This document shows positions 1 to 7,189 of a stretch of 39,352 nt of DNA, in pieces. The translations under genes and the position numbers were made by a program. This stretch comes from Flavobacteriales bacterium. GTDB lineage: Bacteria; Bacteroidota; Bacteroidia; Flavobacteriales; BACL11. Below the pieces are notes generated by a model. That model had not been told where the DNA came from and made no database searches. It worked only from the letters and a program-made list of their open reading frames with translations. Each line of letters starts with the position of its first letter. Positions within the stretch are counted from its first letter, which is position 1. Where the stretch lies: positions 1 through 39,352 of the forward strand of contig NZRO01000027.1 of the NCBI GenBank assembly GCA_002696275.1, given 5' to 3'.

Positions 1-18
1 TTTAAAAGAAAAGATAAG

Positions 19-714
19 ATGGAAAATGGATTCTTGAAGATGCTCAGACTTGAGGCCAAAAACTCAAACAATAAAGTTGCTGAGGAGTTTATGAATAAGT
101 ATATATATCTTGTTGAGAAGTTTATGCCTTTAAAAAATACAATTGATAAAAACTGGGGGAAAGAAATTGAAGATATTAAAATTAAACCTCCTAATTTACT
201 TCAATTTCAAATAAATGAAAGAAATATTCTTGCTACAGATATTTCTGATAAAATTCATGTTATATCTGGATTATTATTAGAAATAGGTACTTTTAAAAAA
301 GTTAGATCATGGTCTAATGAGGAAGTAAAAGATCAAATGACAGCTCATATATATAATGAATTTAAAAAGATGGGGATAAATTTAAATCTGAAAACGGCGA
401 TTTATATAGAGAGTTTATTTTCTTTTGTAAATGCTGAAAAAATTTCTAAGCTAAATATCAAAAGTATTGATCATGAAACTAAAATAGGATGTTGGATAGT
501 TACAAAACATATCTCCCCAGGTTTTTGGGCCAAGACTATGGAAGATGAAGGAAGTTATGAAATTTATAAACAGACTGATAAAGAACTCGAATTGGAAATG
601 CTTCATCCTAAAGAAGATATTCCTGATTTATTAAGTTGGAACTGTAAAAAGTGTAATGAAGAAAATGAAGGATCATTTGATAGTTGTTGGCAATGTCAAA
701 CTTTAAACGAATAA
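19..714 (+). CDS. Hypothetical protein with C-terminal RanBP2-like zinc finger (possibly 5'-truncated)
   Basis: Function is unknown. The protein is about 231 residues. Residues 1-200 are a mixed helical region I do not recognise. The last 25 residues hold W-x-C-x2-C-x10-C-x2-C (SWNCKKCNEEN ... CWQC), which fits a RanBP2-type or bacterial C-terminal zinc ribbon, usually a protein- or RNA-binding module. The frame stays open from base 1 to the ATG at 19, so the true start may lie left of the window and this ATG may be internal. A tiny ORF starting with a signal-peptide-like sequence begins 2 nt after the stop. The zinc finger is directly visible; any role is open. Confidence 0.7.
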   Translation: MENGFLKMLRLEAKNSNNKVAEEFMNKYIYLVEKFMPLKNTIDKNWGKEIEDIKIKPPNLLQFQINERNILATDISDKIHVISGLLLEIGTFKKVRSWSNEEVKDQMTAHIYNEFKKMGINLNLKTAIYIESLFSFVNAEKISKLNIKSIDHETKIGCWIVTKHISPGFWAKTMEDEGSYEIYKQTDKELELEMLHPKEDIPDLLSWNCKKCNEENEGSFDSCWQCQTLNE

Positions 715-715
715 A

Positions 716-763
716 ATGAAAAAACTATTACTACTATCCTTTGCTATTTTTATACAAATCTAG
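716..763 (+). pseudogene. Signal-peptide-like gene remnant
   Basis: An ATG 2 nt after the upstream stop opens a 15-codon ORF reading MKKLLLLSFAIFIQI and then TAG. The sequence is a typical N-terminal signal peptide with nothing behind it. A one-base shift near codon 14 would extend it by only a few residues before TAA. It is best read as the decayed start of a secreted or lipoprotein gene, though a real short hydrophobic peptide cannot be excluded. Confidence 0.3.
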
Positions 764-829
764 TGGATCTACTCAGTCTTCTTAATAAATAAATCAATAA
801 TCTCAAGAATAATAGAAATTTTATAAATT

Positions 830-1246
830 ATGAAAAAAGAGAATGTTTATGGAAGTTTTGGTAGTTATATTCTTGATAGAGGGGGATATCTTATTATATC
901 TTTTTTATTTGTTCCTATCTTAAAGGTGTTAGTACATTATTCAATGTACGCAGAGCGATATCCTTTACAAGTATTGGAGACATCTGGATTTAGAAAAAGA
1001 GGTTATGAGACAAGAGGTTATGAGACAAGAGGTTATGAGCCAAGAGGTTTTAATGGAGAATATAAATACGAAAACTCTACTTCATCACCTGATTTTTCAG
1101 AAATACCTGGGGATAGAAAGCCTATAGAGGATCATCTTGAATTAGTTTTTGATGTTGATGGTAAGCTGGAGATATTTATCCCTTTAGTTATTATATATAT
1201 ATTTGTATGGTTTTTAAATTATAAATTATGGAAAATACAGTCCTAA
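830..1246 (+). CDS. Two-TM membrane protein with RGYETRGYE tandem repeat loop
   Basis: This is a 138-residue protein of unknown function. Hydrophobic segments lie at about residues 19-36 and 112-131, so both ends probably sit on the same side of the inner membrane. The loop between them carries a 5-residue tandem repeat (RGYET RGYET RGYEP RGF), encoded by a nearly perfect 15-bp DNA repeat. The rest of the loop is acidic (PIEDHLELVFDVDG). Its 3' end overlaps the next gene by 19 nt in another frame, which suggests co-translation. The neighbour also has GY-rich repeats, so the two may form a cell-envelope pair; that is inference. Confidence 0.6.
   Translation: MKKENVYGSFGSYILDRGGYLIISFLFVPILKVLVHYSMYAERYPLQVLETSGFRKRGYETRGYETRGYEPRGFNGEYKYENSTSSPDFSEIPGDRKPIEDHLELVFDVDGKLEIFIPLVIIYIFVWFLNYKLWKIQS
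998..1050 (+). repeat. 15-bp in-frame tandem repeat
   Basis: Three and a half copies of AGAGGTTATGAGACA begin at 998, 1013, 1028 and 1043. The first two are identical, the third has one ACA-to-CCA change, and the fourth is partial. They lie inside the 830-1246 gene and encode the RGYET units. Slippage could change the copy number by whole codons. Confidence 0.85.
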
Positions 1247-1476
1247 ACAAGATTATTACATTATTTATTATATCTATTTTCTTTATCTCATGTACTGAAT
1301 ATGCGGATGGTTATAAAAATGGTTATAAAGACGGAAATCATAAAGGTTATGAGGAGGGAAAGTTAGATGGTTATGAGCATGGTAAGTTAGATGGTCATCA
1401 GAATGGCTGGAATGAGCGTCAAAATCAAGGTTTTTTTTGCAATGAATGTAATGATGTTAGATTTGAGTACAGATAG
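1228..1476 (+). CDS. Small lipoprotein with GYxxG repeats
   Basis: This is an 82-residue protein. Residues 7-22 form a lipoprotein signal peptide ending in a lipobox-like IFFISC, with Cys22 the likely lipidated residue, so the mature protein should sit in the outer or inner membrane. Residues 27-60 repeat a 4-residue [GY]xxG pattern (DGYKNGYKDG, then KGYEEGKLDGYEHGKLDG), similar in look to the Yae1-like GY(x)nG repeats. The C-terminus has two cysteines in FFCNEC. It overlaps the preceding membrane-protein gene by 19 nt. No function can be assigned. Confidence 0.6.
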   Translation: MENTVLNKIITLFIISIFFISCTEYADGYKNGYKDGNHKGYEEGKLDGYEHGKLDGHQNGWNERQNQGFFCNECNDVRFEYR

Positions 1477-1520
1477 ATAATTTATTAAAAGTAATATATT
1501 TTAAAAAATAATAGATTACT

Positions 1521-1660
1521 CAGAAAACCAAAACTTTTTCTTAAGTTTGTTTTAGTTGATTGGTTAGCGGTGCAAAAAGTGGTGCAAATTTTATTTCTAA
1601 AGCTTACTGTAATCTAGTGAAATGAGTGTTGGTTGTAATCCTGCTATCCCGACTTTTTTC
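1521..1660 (+). repeat. Interspersed repeat, copy A (full, tRNA-3'-like end)
   Basis: This is a full copy of the recurrent intergenic repeat. It has a TAAGTTTG box at 1542-1549, a conserved middle (GGTTAGCGGTGCAAAAAG), and a 3' end that can form a T-arm-like hairpin (1628-1644, loop TTGTAAT, stem GTTGG/CCTGC with one mismatch). TATCCCG, A and a T-run at 1654-1659 follow. No matching 5' acceptor strand is present, so it is not an intact tRNA. It occupies most of the 241-nt gap between the GY-repeat lipoprotein and the T9SS repeat protein. Confidence 0.7.
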
Positions 1661-1684
1661 TCTCCTTATTTTCATAAATTTTCA

Positions 1685-1692
1685 TATTTTTG
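1685..1692 (+). promoter_or_regulatory. Bacteroidota-type -7 box TATTTTTG
   Basis: TATTTTTG matches TAnnTTTG, the -7 element of Bacteroidota sigma-ABfr promoters, and lies 25 nt before the ATG of the T9SS repeat protein. No clear -33 TTG was seen at the usual distance, so this is a moderate call. Confidence 0.4.
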
Positions 1693-1717
1693 TATTATTT
1701 AACTCAATAACATAATT

Positions 1718-3685
1718 ATGAAAAATTTATACTTACTAAATATTCATCTATTATTAATTATTTTCTTTTCTTGTCCGTTTTTTTTAATAGGCCAAATTCA
1801 ATTAGGACAAGATATCTTTGATGGAAATATTAAAAATTATGGAGGAAATGCAACAGCATTAAGTAGTGATGGAAGTATTGTTGCTGTTGGAGGTTTGAGT
1901 CTACAAGGAACTTTTCTTAATGCATCTAAAGTACGTATTTATTCTTTTAATGGAATTAGTTGGAGTCAACTTGGACAAGATATAAATGGCGAAGCTTATG
2001 GAGATTATGCTGTAATTGTTTCACTTAGTAGTGATGGGAGTGTGGTTGCTATTGGTGCTCCTGATAATGATGGAAATGGTTCAAATTCAGGTCATGTAAG
2101 AATATATAGTTATAATGGTGGGTCTTGGGTGCAAATGGGTCAAGATATAGATGGTGATAATGCATCTGATGAGTTTGGACATTCAGTATCTATGAGTGCT
2201 GATGGAAATACTGTAGCTATTGGTGCACCTCAGAATGATGGAAATGGTTCAAATTCAGGTCATGTAAGAGTATTTAGTTATAATGGTGGATCTTGGGTTC
2301 AATTAGGACAAGACATTGACGGTGAAGCTAATTCTGATCAATCAGGATATTCGGTATCTTTAAGTTCTGATGGAAATAAAGTTGCTATTGGAGCAAGACA
2401 TAATGATGGAAATGGTTCAAATTCAGGTCATGTAAGAGTATATAGTTATAATGGTGGGTCTTGGATTCAATTAGGTCAAGATATAGATGGTGAAAATAAT
2501 GGAGATTTATCTGGAGGGTCAGTATCTTTGAGTGCTAATGGAAATTCAGTTGCTATTGGAGCTGTTAATTCTACAGTAAATGGATATAACACAGGTCATG
2601 CAAGAATATATACTTATAATGACACCTCTTGGATTCAATTAGGGCAAGATATTGATGGTGATACTGCTTATTCTTATTGTGGATGGTCAGTATCTATGAG
2701 TGCTGATGGAAACATAGTTTCTGTTAGTTCACCCGGAGGAACCTATAGTAATTTTGCTATTCCTGCTCGTGTACGTGTTTATGATTTAGCTTGTTCCTCT
2801 GCTCCTGTTACAGGAGTATTAGTTGATGATATTATACATGATAGAGCTAGATTCAACTGGGATGATATGAATCAGGGTTCTTGTTCTGTGGATCAGATAA
2901 GGATTCGTTATAGAGAAATTCATACAAATTCTTGGTCTACCAAGACAATGGGAGCACCAGTAGGTAACAGTGCTCCAGCTTTAAATACATCCAAATTAGT
3001 ACTAAATTTAACACCAAATACTCAGTACGAGTACGACTTTAAAATCTGGTATCAAGATGGAACTGTTATAAATTGGCACGCGAATGGCACGTTTACTACA
3101 TTATCTCAGTGTGATAACGTAATGAATGTTACTGCAATTCCAGACAATAATACCAAGACAACATTCTGTTGGACTCCAGTATCTACATACTCTTTCGTAA
3201 GATTGAAATATAGAGAAAATGTACCAGGATCTTCATTCTCTAATATTGGAGGAATGGGAGTTATGTCACCAACACTTTGTAAACAGAAGAATGGAATTAC
3301 CCCAGGATCTCAATATAGAGTTATGTGGAGAACTTGGTGTAATCCTGCTGGTGGTCCGTATAGATCGACACAGTGGGATGGTCCAGTTATTTGGGATCAA
3401 CCAACATCAATAAGAGTTGGTGGTGGATCATTAATTAATAATTTAGAAATTTACCCAAACCCAACTAGAGATATATTTAATATAGGTTTTACATCAGATT
3501 ATAAACAATCTATAGAGATAAGAGTAGTCAATTTGGTTGGAGAAATTATTTTTACAGAGAACTTAGATAACTTTGTTGGTGAATACACTAATATGTTTTA
3601 CTTAGAAGAATATCCAAAAGGAGTTTATCTTTTAGAATTAGATACCGATAATGGAACAGTCAACAAAAAATTAATTCTACAATAA
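1718..3685 (+). CDS. T9SS-exported repeat protein (FG-GAP/beta-propeller-like) with Fn3-like domains
   Basis: This is a 655-residue secreted protein. It has a signal peptide at residues 1-26 (hydrophobic core, then FFLIGQ). About six repeats of roughly 56 residues follow at about 27-345, each with the pattern S-x-DG-x-x-VAIGA...NDGNGSNSGHVR-[IV]-[YF]-SYNGGSWVQLGQDIDG, which looks like FG-GAP or WD-like propeller blades. Two fibronectin-III-like stretches (about 355-460 and 465-570) come next, then a T9SS type A sorting domain (IYPNPTRDIFNIG to KKLILQ, last about 80 residues). It is probably exported across the outer membrane and either attached to the surface or released. A TAnnTTTG box precedes the gene and copies of the interspersed repeat flank it on both sides, so it sits as a one-gene cassette. 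The ligand is unknown. Confidence 0.85.
   Translation: MKNLYLLNIHLLLIIFFSCPFFLIGQIQLGQDIFDGNIKNYGGNATALSSDGSIVAVGGLSLQGTFLNASKVRIYSFNGISWSQLGQDINGEAYGDYAVIVSLSSDGSVVAIGAPDNDGNGSNSGHVRIYSYNGGSWVQMGQDIDGDNASDEFGHSVSMSADGNTVAIGAPQNDGNGSNSGHVRVFSYNGGSWVQLGQDIDGEANSDQSGYSVSLSSDGNKVAIGARHNDGNGSNSGHVRVYSYNGGSWIQLGQDIDGENNGDLSGGSVSLSANGNSVAIGAVNSTVNGYNTGHARIYTYNDTSWIQLGQDIDGDTAYSYCGWSVSMSADGNIVSVSSPGGTYSNFAIPARVRVYDLACSSAPVTGVLVDDIIHDRARFNWDDMNQGSCSVDQIRIRYREIHTNSWSTKTMGAPVGNSAPALNTSKLVLNLTPNTQYEYDFKIWYQDGTVINWHANGTFTTLSQCDNVMNVTAIPDNNTKTTFCWTPVSTYSFVRLKYRENVPGSSFSNIGGMGVMSPTLCKQKNGITPGSQYRVMWRTWCNPAGGPYRSTQWDGPVIWDQPTSIRVGGGSLINNLEIYPNPTRDIFNIGFTSDYKQSIEIRVVNLVGEIIFTENLDNFVGEYTNMFYLEEYPKGVYLLELDTDNGTVNKKLILQ
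2066..2560 (+). repeat. 168-bp internal tandem repeat of the propeller-like gene
   Basis: The string AATGATGGAAATGGTTCAAA recurs at 2066, 2234 and 2402, exactly 168 bp (56 codons) apart, with long near-identical stretches after it. More diverged units lie before and after. The DNA-level similarity points to recent duplication or gene conversion among blades. Confidence 0.8.
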
Positions 3686-3712
3686 AAATTATTTTTAAAA
3701 GTTTTTTCTAAT

Positions 3713-3850
3713 CAGAAAATCCAATTAATTTTTTAGGTTTGTTTTAGTAGATTGATTAGCGGTGTAAAAAGCGGAGCAATTTTTAGTTTGAAAGCTTGCT
3801 GTAATCATGTAAATAGGGTGTAGGTTGTAATCCTGCTACCCCGACTTTTT
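3713..3850 (+). repeat. Interspersed repeat, copy B (full, best tRNA-3'-like end)
   Basis: This is the clearest copy. It has TAGGTTTG at 3734-3741, then GATTGATTAGCGGTG in the middle. A T-arm-like hairpin at 3820-3836 has stem GTAGG/CCTGC (one G-T pair) and loop TTGTAAT. TACCCCG (3837-3843), A and TTTTT (3846-3850) follow. An additional inverted pairing links TAGTAGATT with AATCCTGCTA with one bulged C. The copy separates the T9SS repeat gene from the 3' end of the truncated AAA+ gene. Confidence 0.75.
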
Positions 3851-3874
3851 CATTTAACAATCAATTATTTATGA

Positions 3875-4534
3875 TTATAGTCCTTCGGATCTTTTATTTG
3901 ATAAATTAGTAGGTAGATTGCTAGGTCCAGTATTTATAGGATGTATTGTTGAATCTCTATCATCCCTATCAGGACCAACATAGTAATGCCTGTCAAGTCT
4001 TCCAGCCCTTAGAACAGCAGAATCTATTTTACCCATTTTATTTGTGGCAGCTATTATAAAAACATCTTGTCCTCTACAATTGTTGAATTGAACAAGCCAT
4101 TCATTTACCTCTGATGCATAATGATGTCCAATTTCAGAGTTTTCTCTACCTGGAATCAATGCGTCAATTTCATCTAGAAATAAAACAGTTGGAGAGTTTT
4201 CTTTTGCAAAATCAAAGAGTTGTTTTATTTTTTCTTGACCACCATGAACATATTTACTTCCTACATCTGATGGACTTACCTTAATAAAATTAAAGCCAAT
4301 TTCTTCAGCAAGTTTTTCTGCAAAAAAGGTTTTACCACCTCCTGGTGGACCATAAAATAAAATTGCATTTGGAGGTTCAATTCCATAATCTTTAAAACTT
4401 TCAGGATCTTTTAAAGGGTCAATAACCTCATCTCGTATCATTTGCTTTAAATCATGCATTCCCTCAATGTCCTTAAAAGGATCTTTTCGGACAGGGATAT
4501 CCTTATCTATTATTAATAGCTTTGTTAATTTCAT
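3875..4534 (-). CDS. AAA+ ATPase, truncated C-terminally
   Basis: This is a 219-residue ATPase of the FtsH/CDC48-like classical AAA group. Walker A GPPGGGKT is at 62-69, Walker B LFLDEID at 118-124, sensor-1 region AATNKM at 162-167, and the arginine-finger region LRAGRLDR at 176-182. The protein ends soon after YYVGP, so the helical lid subdomain and any partner domain are missing. The stop lies about 25 nt from the end of repeat copy B, which suggests the gene was cut when the repeat junction formed. I chose the ATG at 4534 because it follows the stop of the upstream DUF2007 gene by 1 nt, giving translational coupling; an upstream in-frame start would overlap that gene. It may be inactive, or act only in complex with another AAA protein. 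Confidence 0.8.
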   Translation of the reverse strand: MKLTKLLIIDKDIPVRKDPFKDIEGMHDLKQMIRDEVIDPLKDPESFKDYGIEPPNAILFYGPPGGGKTFFAEKLAEEIGFNFIKVSPSDVGSKYVHGGQEKIKQLFDFAKENSPTVLFLDEIDALIPGRENSEIGHHYASEVNEWLVQFNNCRGQDVFIIAATNKMGKIDSAVLRAGRLDRHYYVGPDRDDRDSTIHPINTGPSNLPTNLSNKRSEGL

Positions 4535-4535
4535 A

Positions 4536-5186
4536 TTACCTGAATGTCCAGTAAATCCAATATATAGTAGCAACAATTCCAATCAAGAAAATGATCTGAC
4601 CTTGCTTTCTTGTCTTTTGGTCATAAGCATAAACCTGTTGACCTGTGGGAACAGTTTTCTTAAAACTCCAATGAAACCATCCGATGAATATACCAAGTAG
4701 TCCTCCAAGTATTGCACTAATGAAGCCAAATATTAGCCATCCGATATGTCCTTTTTCTGGCTTTTTTAAATCGTCAATTCTTTTTTGTTTTATTTTCTCA
4801 ATTTTTTCTTTGCTAATTTCTTTTCCTCTGTCTTTTAGAATTTTCTGTGAAAGCATAAAATCTTCTTTGCTCCACTCGTCTGATTTTTCAATAATTTCAA
4901 CCAATTCATTGTCTGTAAAGTCATACAGGTAATAGTCGTTAGGAAATTTGTCAACAATCTGTTCTGCCTGTTTTTCTAAAATCTGATTGGCTCTTCCAAG
5001 ATCACTCTGCTTGACTTTAATCCTAACTTCATTCTGTAACGTATTTCCTGAGAATGTAATATCAAGAGGAGGAGAAGTATCCTCTATTTGAACTTTGACA
5101 CCATTCTTCTTTAAAGAATAGATTAGTTCCTGAGCATTCTCGAGTGAGTTAAATTTATGAAGTGTTATGAATTTATCTTCTTTCAT
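4536..5186 (-). CDS. DUF2007-type protein with C-terminal transmembrane segments
   Basis: This is a 216-residue protein. Residues 1-75 (ITLHKFNSLENAQELIYSLKKNGVKVQIED ...) look like the DUF2007 putative signal-transducing fold common in Bacteroidota. Residues 85-140 are charged and helical. Two hydrophobic segments follow (about 148-172 and 196-214), the last near the C-terminus (IYWIYWTFR). It is probably an inner-membrane protein with its N-terminal domain in the cytoplasm. It is the first gene of a two-gene minus-strand unit with the truncated AAA+ ATPase, 1 nt apart. The family assignment is from the sequence pattern; the role is unknown. Confidence 0.65.
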   Translation of the reverse strand: MKEDKFITLHKFNSLENAQELIYSLKKNGVKVQIEDTSPPLDITFSGNTLQNEVRIKVKQSDLGRANQILEKQAEQIVDKFPNDYYLYDFTDNELVEIIEKSDEWSKEDFMLSQKILKDRGKEISKEKIEKIKQKRIDDLKKPEKGHIGWLIFGFISAILGGLLGIFIGWFHWSFKKTVPTGQQVYAYDQKTRKQGQIIFLIGIVATIYWIYWTFR

Positions 5187-5311
5187 TTTAAATATGAGTT
5201 AACTTTATGTTAAGGCAAATGTAGATAGAATTACTAGAAATACCAATTAATCTTATAAGTTAGAACAAGCGAATGGCCTATAGAAACTGTTTCAAAAATG
5301 CTTGGATACAA

Positions 5312-5350
5312 CAAGTTTGTTTTATTAGATTGATTAGTGGTGCAAAAAGA
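5312..5350 (+). repeat. Interspersed repeat, copy C (5' part only)
   Basis: The stretch AAGTTTGTTTTATTAGATTG followed by ATTAGTGGTGCAAAAAG matches the 5' half of copies A and B. The tRNA-like 3' half is missing or degraded; only a weak trace (GTGTAATCA) remains before the next gene. It lies between the 5' end of the DUF2007 gene and the start of the LRR gene. Confidence 0.6.
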
Positions 5351-5392
5351 ATTTTTTTGTAATTTTGATTGTGTAATCAATTATCTTAAATT

Positions 5393-6256
5393 ATGGATAT
5401 TTCCGATCTTCTAAATAAATACTCTTTATCATCTATTCAAGATGTAGAAACAATTAAATTATCTACTCATAGATCTCTTTGGGATAATATAGAGTTAGAA
5501 AAAATATTACCATTAAATTCATTATTATCACTTAAATCAGCGCTTCCAAAGCAGAAATTATCAAATTTCACTAGTTTAAGGGAGTTGGATGCGAGTACAT
5601 TAAATATGGAGGATATAAATCCCGAATTTTTCAGTCAATGCTCTTTGGAGAAATTTGAATTTAGAAATGGAAAAATTCGATTGCAAAAATCTTTTTTAGA
5701 ACTAAAAAAGTTAAAAGAGATCCTATTTTTTGATGTTAAAATATCTTCATTACCAAAAGATATTGGAGAGTTAAAAGCATTAGAAAACATACGGCTAGGT
5801 TATACAAACATTAAAAAACTACCAGACTCTATATCTAATCTTCAAAATCTCCAATCCTTACATGTTTGGAATAAATTAGAAACTTTGGAAAATATAGTTT
5901 TACCTAATAGTCTTTTAGAATTAGATTGTAGGGGAAGTAAAATAACATCTATACCTGAAGATGTTTTTAAACCCTCCAAGTTAAGAAAAATAGATTTTGG
6001 GAGTAATCCAATTACAAATATACCTCTTATAAAAAATGAGAATATTCAATTTTTTCGGATTTCTGCGACACCAGTTGGGGTTTATAAAGCAAATATTGAT
6101 AAAATTAAGAAATTTCTGCCAAATAGTGATATAGAAGGAGGACGATCTGGAACGTATTTTGCTGATATAGATGGATTTGTTTATTTATCTCACTGCAAAA
6201 AAGGACCTACTGGTGGATACTTTTATAAAAAAGATTTTGAGAAATTTAAAATATAG
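5393..6256 (+). CDS. Leucine-rich repeat protein (cytoplasmic)
   Basis: This is a 287-residue protein without a signal peptide. About seven leucine-rich repeats of 20-24 residues cover residues 60-230, with units such as LKKLKEILFFDVKISSLPKD, LENIRLGYTNIKKLPDS and LRKIDFGSNPITNIP, typical of the IxxLP bacterial type. The last 45 residues (SGTYFADIDGFVYLSHCKKGPTGG...) form a small C-terminal domain I do not recognise. Such LRR proteins usually bind other proteins. It is the only gene between repeat copies C and D, so it behaves as a single-gene cassette. Confidence 0.75.
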   Translation: MDISDLLNKYSLSSIQDVETIKLSTHRSLWDNIELEKILPLNSLLSLKSALPKQKLSNFTSLRELDASTLNMEDINPEFFSQCSLEKFEFRNGKIRLQKSFLELKKLKEILFFDVKISSLPKDIGELKALENIRLGYTNIKKLPDSISNLQNLQSLHVWNKLETLENIVLPNSLLELDCRGSKITSIPEDVFKPSKLRKIDFGSNPITNIPLIKNENIQFFRISATPVGVYKANIDKIKKFLPNSDIEGGRSGTYFADIDGFVYLSHCKKGPTGGYFYKKDFEKFKI

Positions 6257-6320
6257 ATCTGAAGTGTATGAAAAAACTGTTTCTAATTTTTTCTGAGCTT
6301 TCTTTTAATCTGTAAAGATT

Positions 6321-6410
6321 TTAAGTTTTAATCCTACTTCTAGACTTTTTTGTCATCATTATTTGTTTACTGTATGATTTTTGTATCCTGTTACCTCGAC
6401 TTTTCTTTTT
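6321..6410 (+). repeat. Interspersed repeat, copy D (two 3'-end remnants)
   Basis: Two successive 3' ends resemble the tRNA-like end of copies A, B and E: AGTTTTAATCCTACTTCTAG then ACTTTTTT (6324-6351), and TATCCTGTTACCTCGAC then TTTT (6384-6404). The 5' half is not recognisable. This could be a scar of two junctions or of a deletion between copies. It sits between the LRR gene and the 3' end of the nuclease-like gene. Confidence 0.5.
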
Positions 6411-6412
6411 CA

Positions 6413-6979
6413 CTATTTTAGATTTAAAGCTCTGTGTAATGATGTATAGTGACCTCTTTCATTAGATCTTGAATTAAATATAATTTCCTCTAAAGTGTTA
6501 CTAGCTTTAACTTCTGATTGAATAATTTTAATAAGAGAATCCCATTCATTTTTTTCTGCTGAGAATGTCTTAAATGATATCATGAAATCAAAATTTCCCC
6601 CATGCCTAAATAACCTCCCTGGTAAAGGATAGTGTTTTCTATTACCAATTAAAATACCATATCGAAGATATGGATGTACATTTTTATGAGTTTGAGATTT
6701 TTTACTATAAGTAATTGCATCATGAGTAGTTATAGAATTAATCTTTGCCTCAATTATAACCCTAGGATTCCATTCATTATTTCCCAACTCTTCTGAAATT
6801 AAAATATCAGTTTCATACTTCATAAACTTTGGTTTAATTGGATCATTACCATTATATTTTAGAATTTCACTAGAATAAGGTAATTTATATCCATCTCTAA
6901 CTCTCAATTTATCATTAACTTTTCGAAGATCATTTTCCATCTTACTTATAATTGTCTTAACCCATTCTTTTTCGTTCAT
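6413..6979 (-). CDS. PD-(D/E)XK nuclease-like protein
   Basis: This is a 188-residue protein. Residues 55-80 read YETDILISEE...PRVIIEAKI, which fits a PD-(D/E)XK nuclease core with Asp58 and the Glu77-x-Lys79 pair. A helix (HDAITYSKKSQTHKN) and a strand (LRYGILIG) follow, as expected in restriction-endonuclease folds. No methyltransferase is adjacent. It could be an orphan restriction-type enzyme, a phage-defence nuclease or a DNA-repair enzyme. It lies alone between repeat copies D and E, read opposite to the repeats. The fold call rests on motif spacing; the target is unknown. Confidence 0.6.
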   Translation of the reverse strand: MNEKEWVKTIISKMENDLRKVNDKLRVRDGYKLPYSSEILKYNGNDPIKPKFMKYETDILISEELGNNEWNPRVIIEAKINSITTHDAITYSKKSQTHKNVHPYLRYGILIGNRKHYPLPGRLFRHGGNFDFMISFKTFSAEKNEWDSLIKIIQSEVKASNTLEEIIFNSRSNERGHYTSLHRALNLK

Positions 6980-7040
6980 CGTATTATTTCAATTTTATTA
7001 AGGTAAAATTAGTTAATTATTTTAGAAAATATTTTTTCAC

Positions 7041-7173
7041 CAAGAAATCTAATTTATTTTTAAGTTTGTATTAGTAGATTGATTAGCCCTGAAGAATAGG
7101 AACGATTTTTAGTTGAAATATTCCAATCATGTAAAAAGGTGTTAGGTTATAATCCTACTACCTCGAATTTTTT
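7041..7173 (+). repeat. Interspersed repeat, copy E (full)
   Basis: This copy has TAAGTTTG at 7061-7068, then TTAGTAGATTGATTAGC as in copy B. The middle is diverged, followed by AATCATGTAAAAAGG and a T-arm-like end (GTTAGG, loop TTATAAT, CCTAC), CTACCTCGA and a T-run to 7173. The leading segment ATCTAATTTATTTT (7047-7060) matches the same position in copy B. It fills the gap between the nuclease-like gene and the 3' end of the acidic protein gene. Confidence 0.7.
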
Positions 7174-7189
7174 CTTATATAGCTCCTAA

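Noticed and set aside
1521-1660. Integron attC site with a classical core
   Set aside because: No convincing RYYYAAC and GTTRRRY pair brackets the repeat in A and B; copy E has GTTAGGT only on one side. No integrase gene is in the window. It stays as an alternative, not a call.
3219-3413. A 64-residue ORF within the T9SS repeat gene
   Set aside because: It is a frame-shifted shadow of the Fn3-like region.
3820-3850. A tRNA gene at the end of repeat copy B
   Set aside because: Only the T-arm-like hairpin and 3' strand are present. There is no matching 5' acceptor strand, and the T-loop lacks the TTC core.
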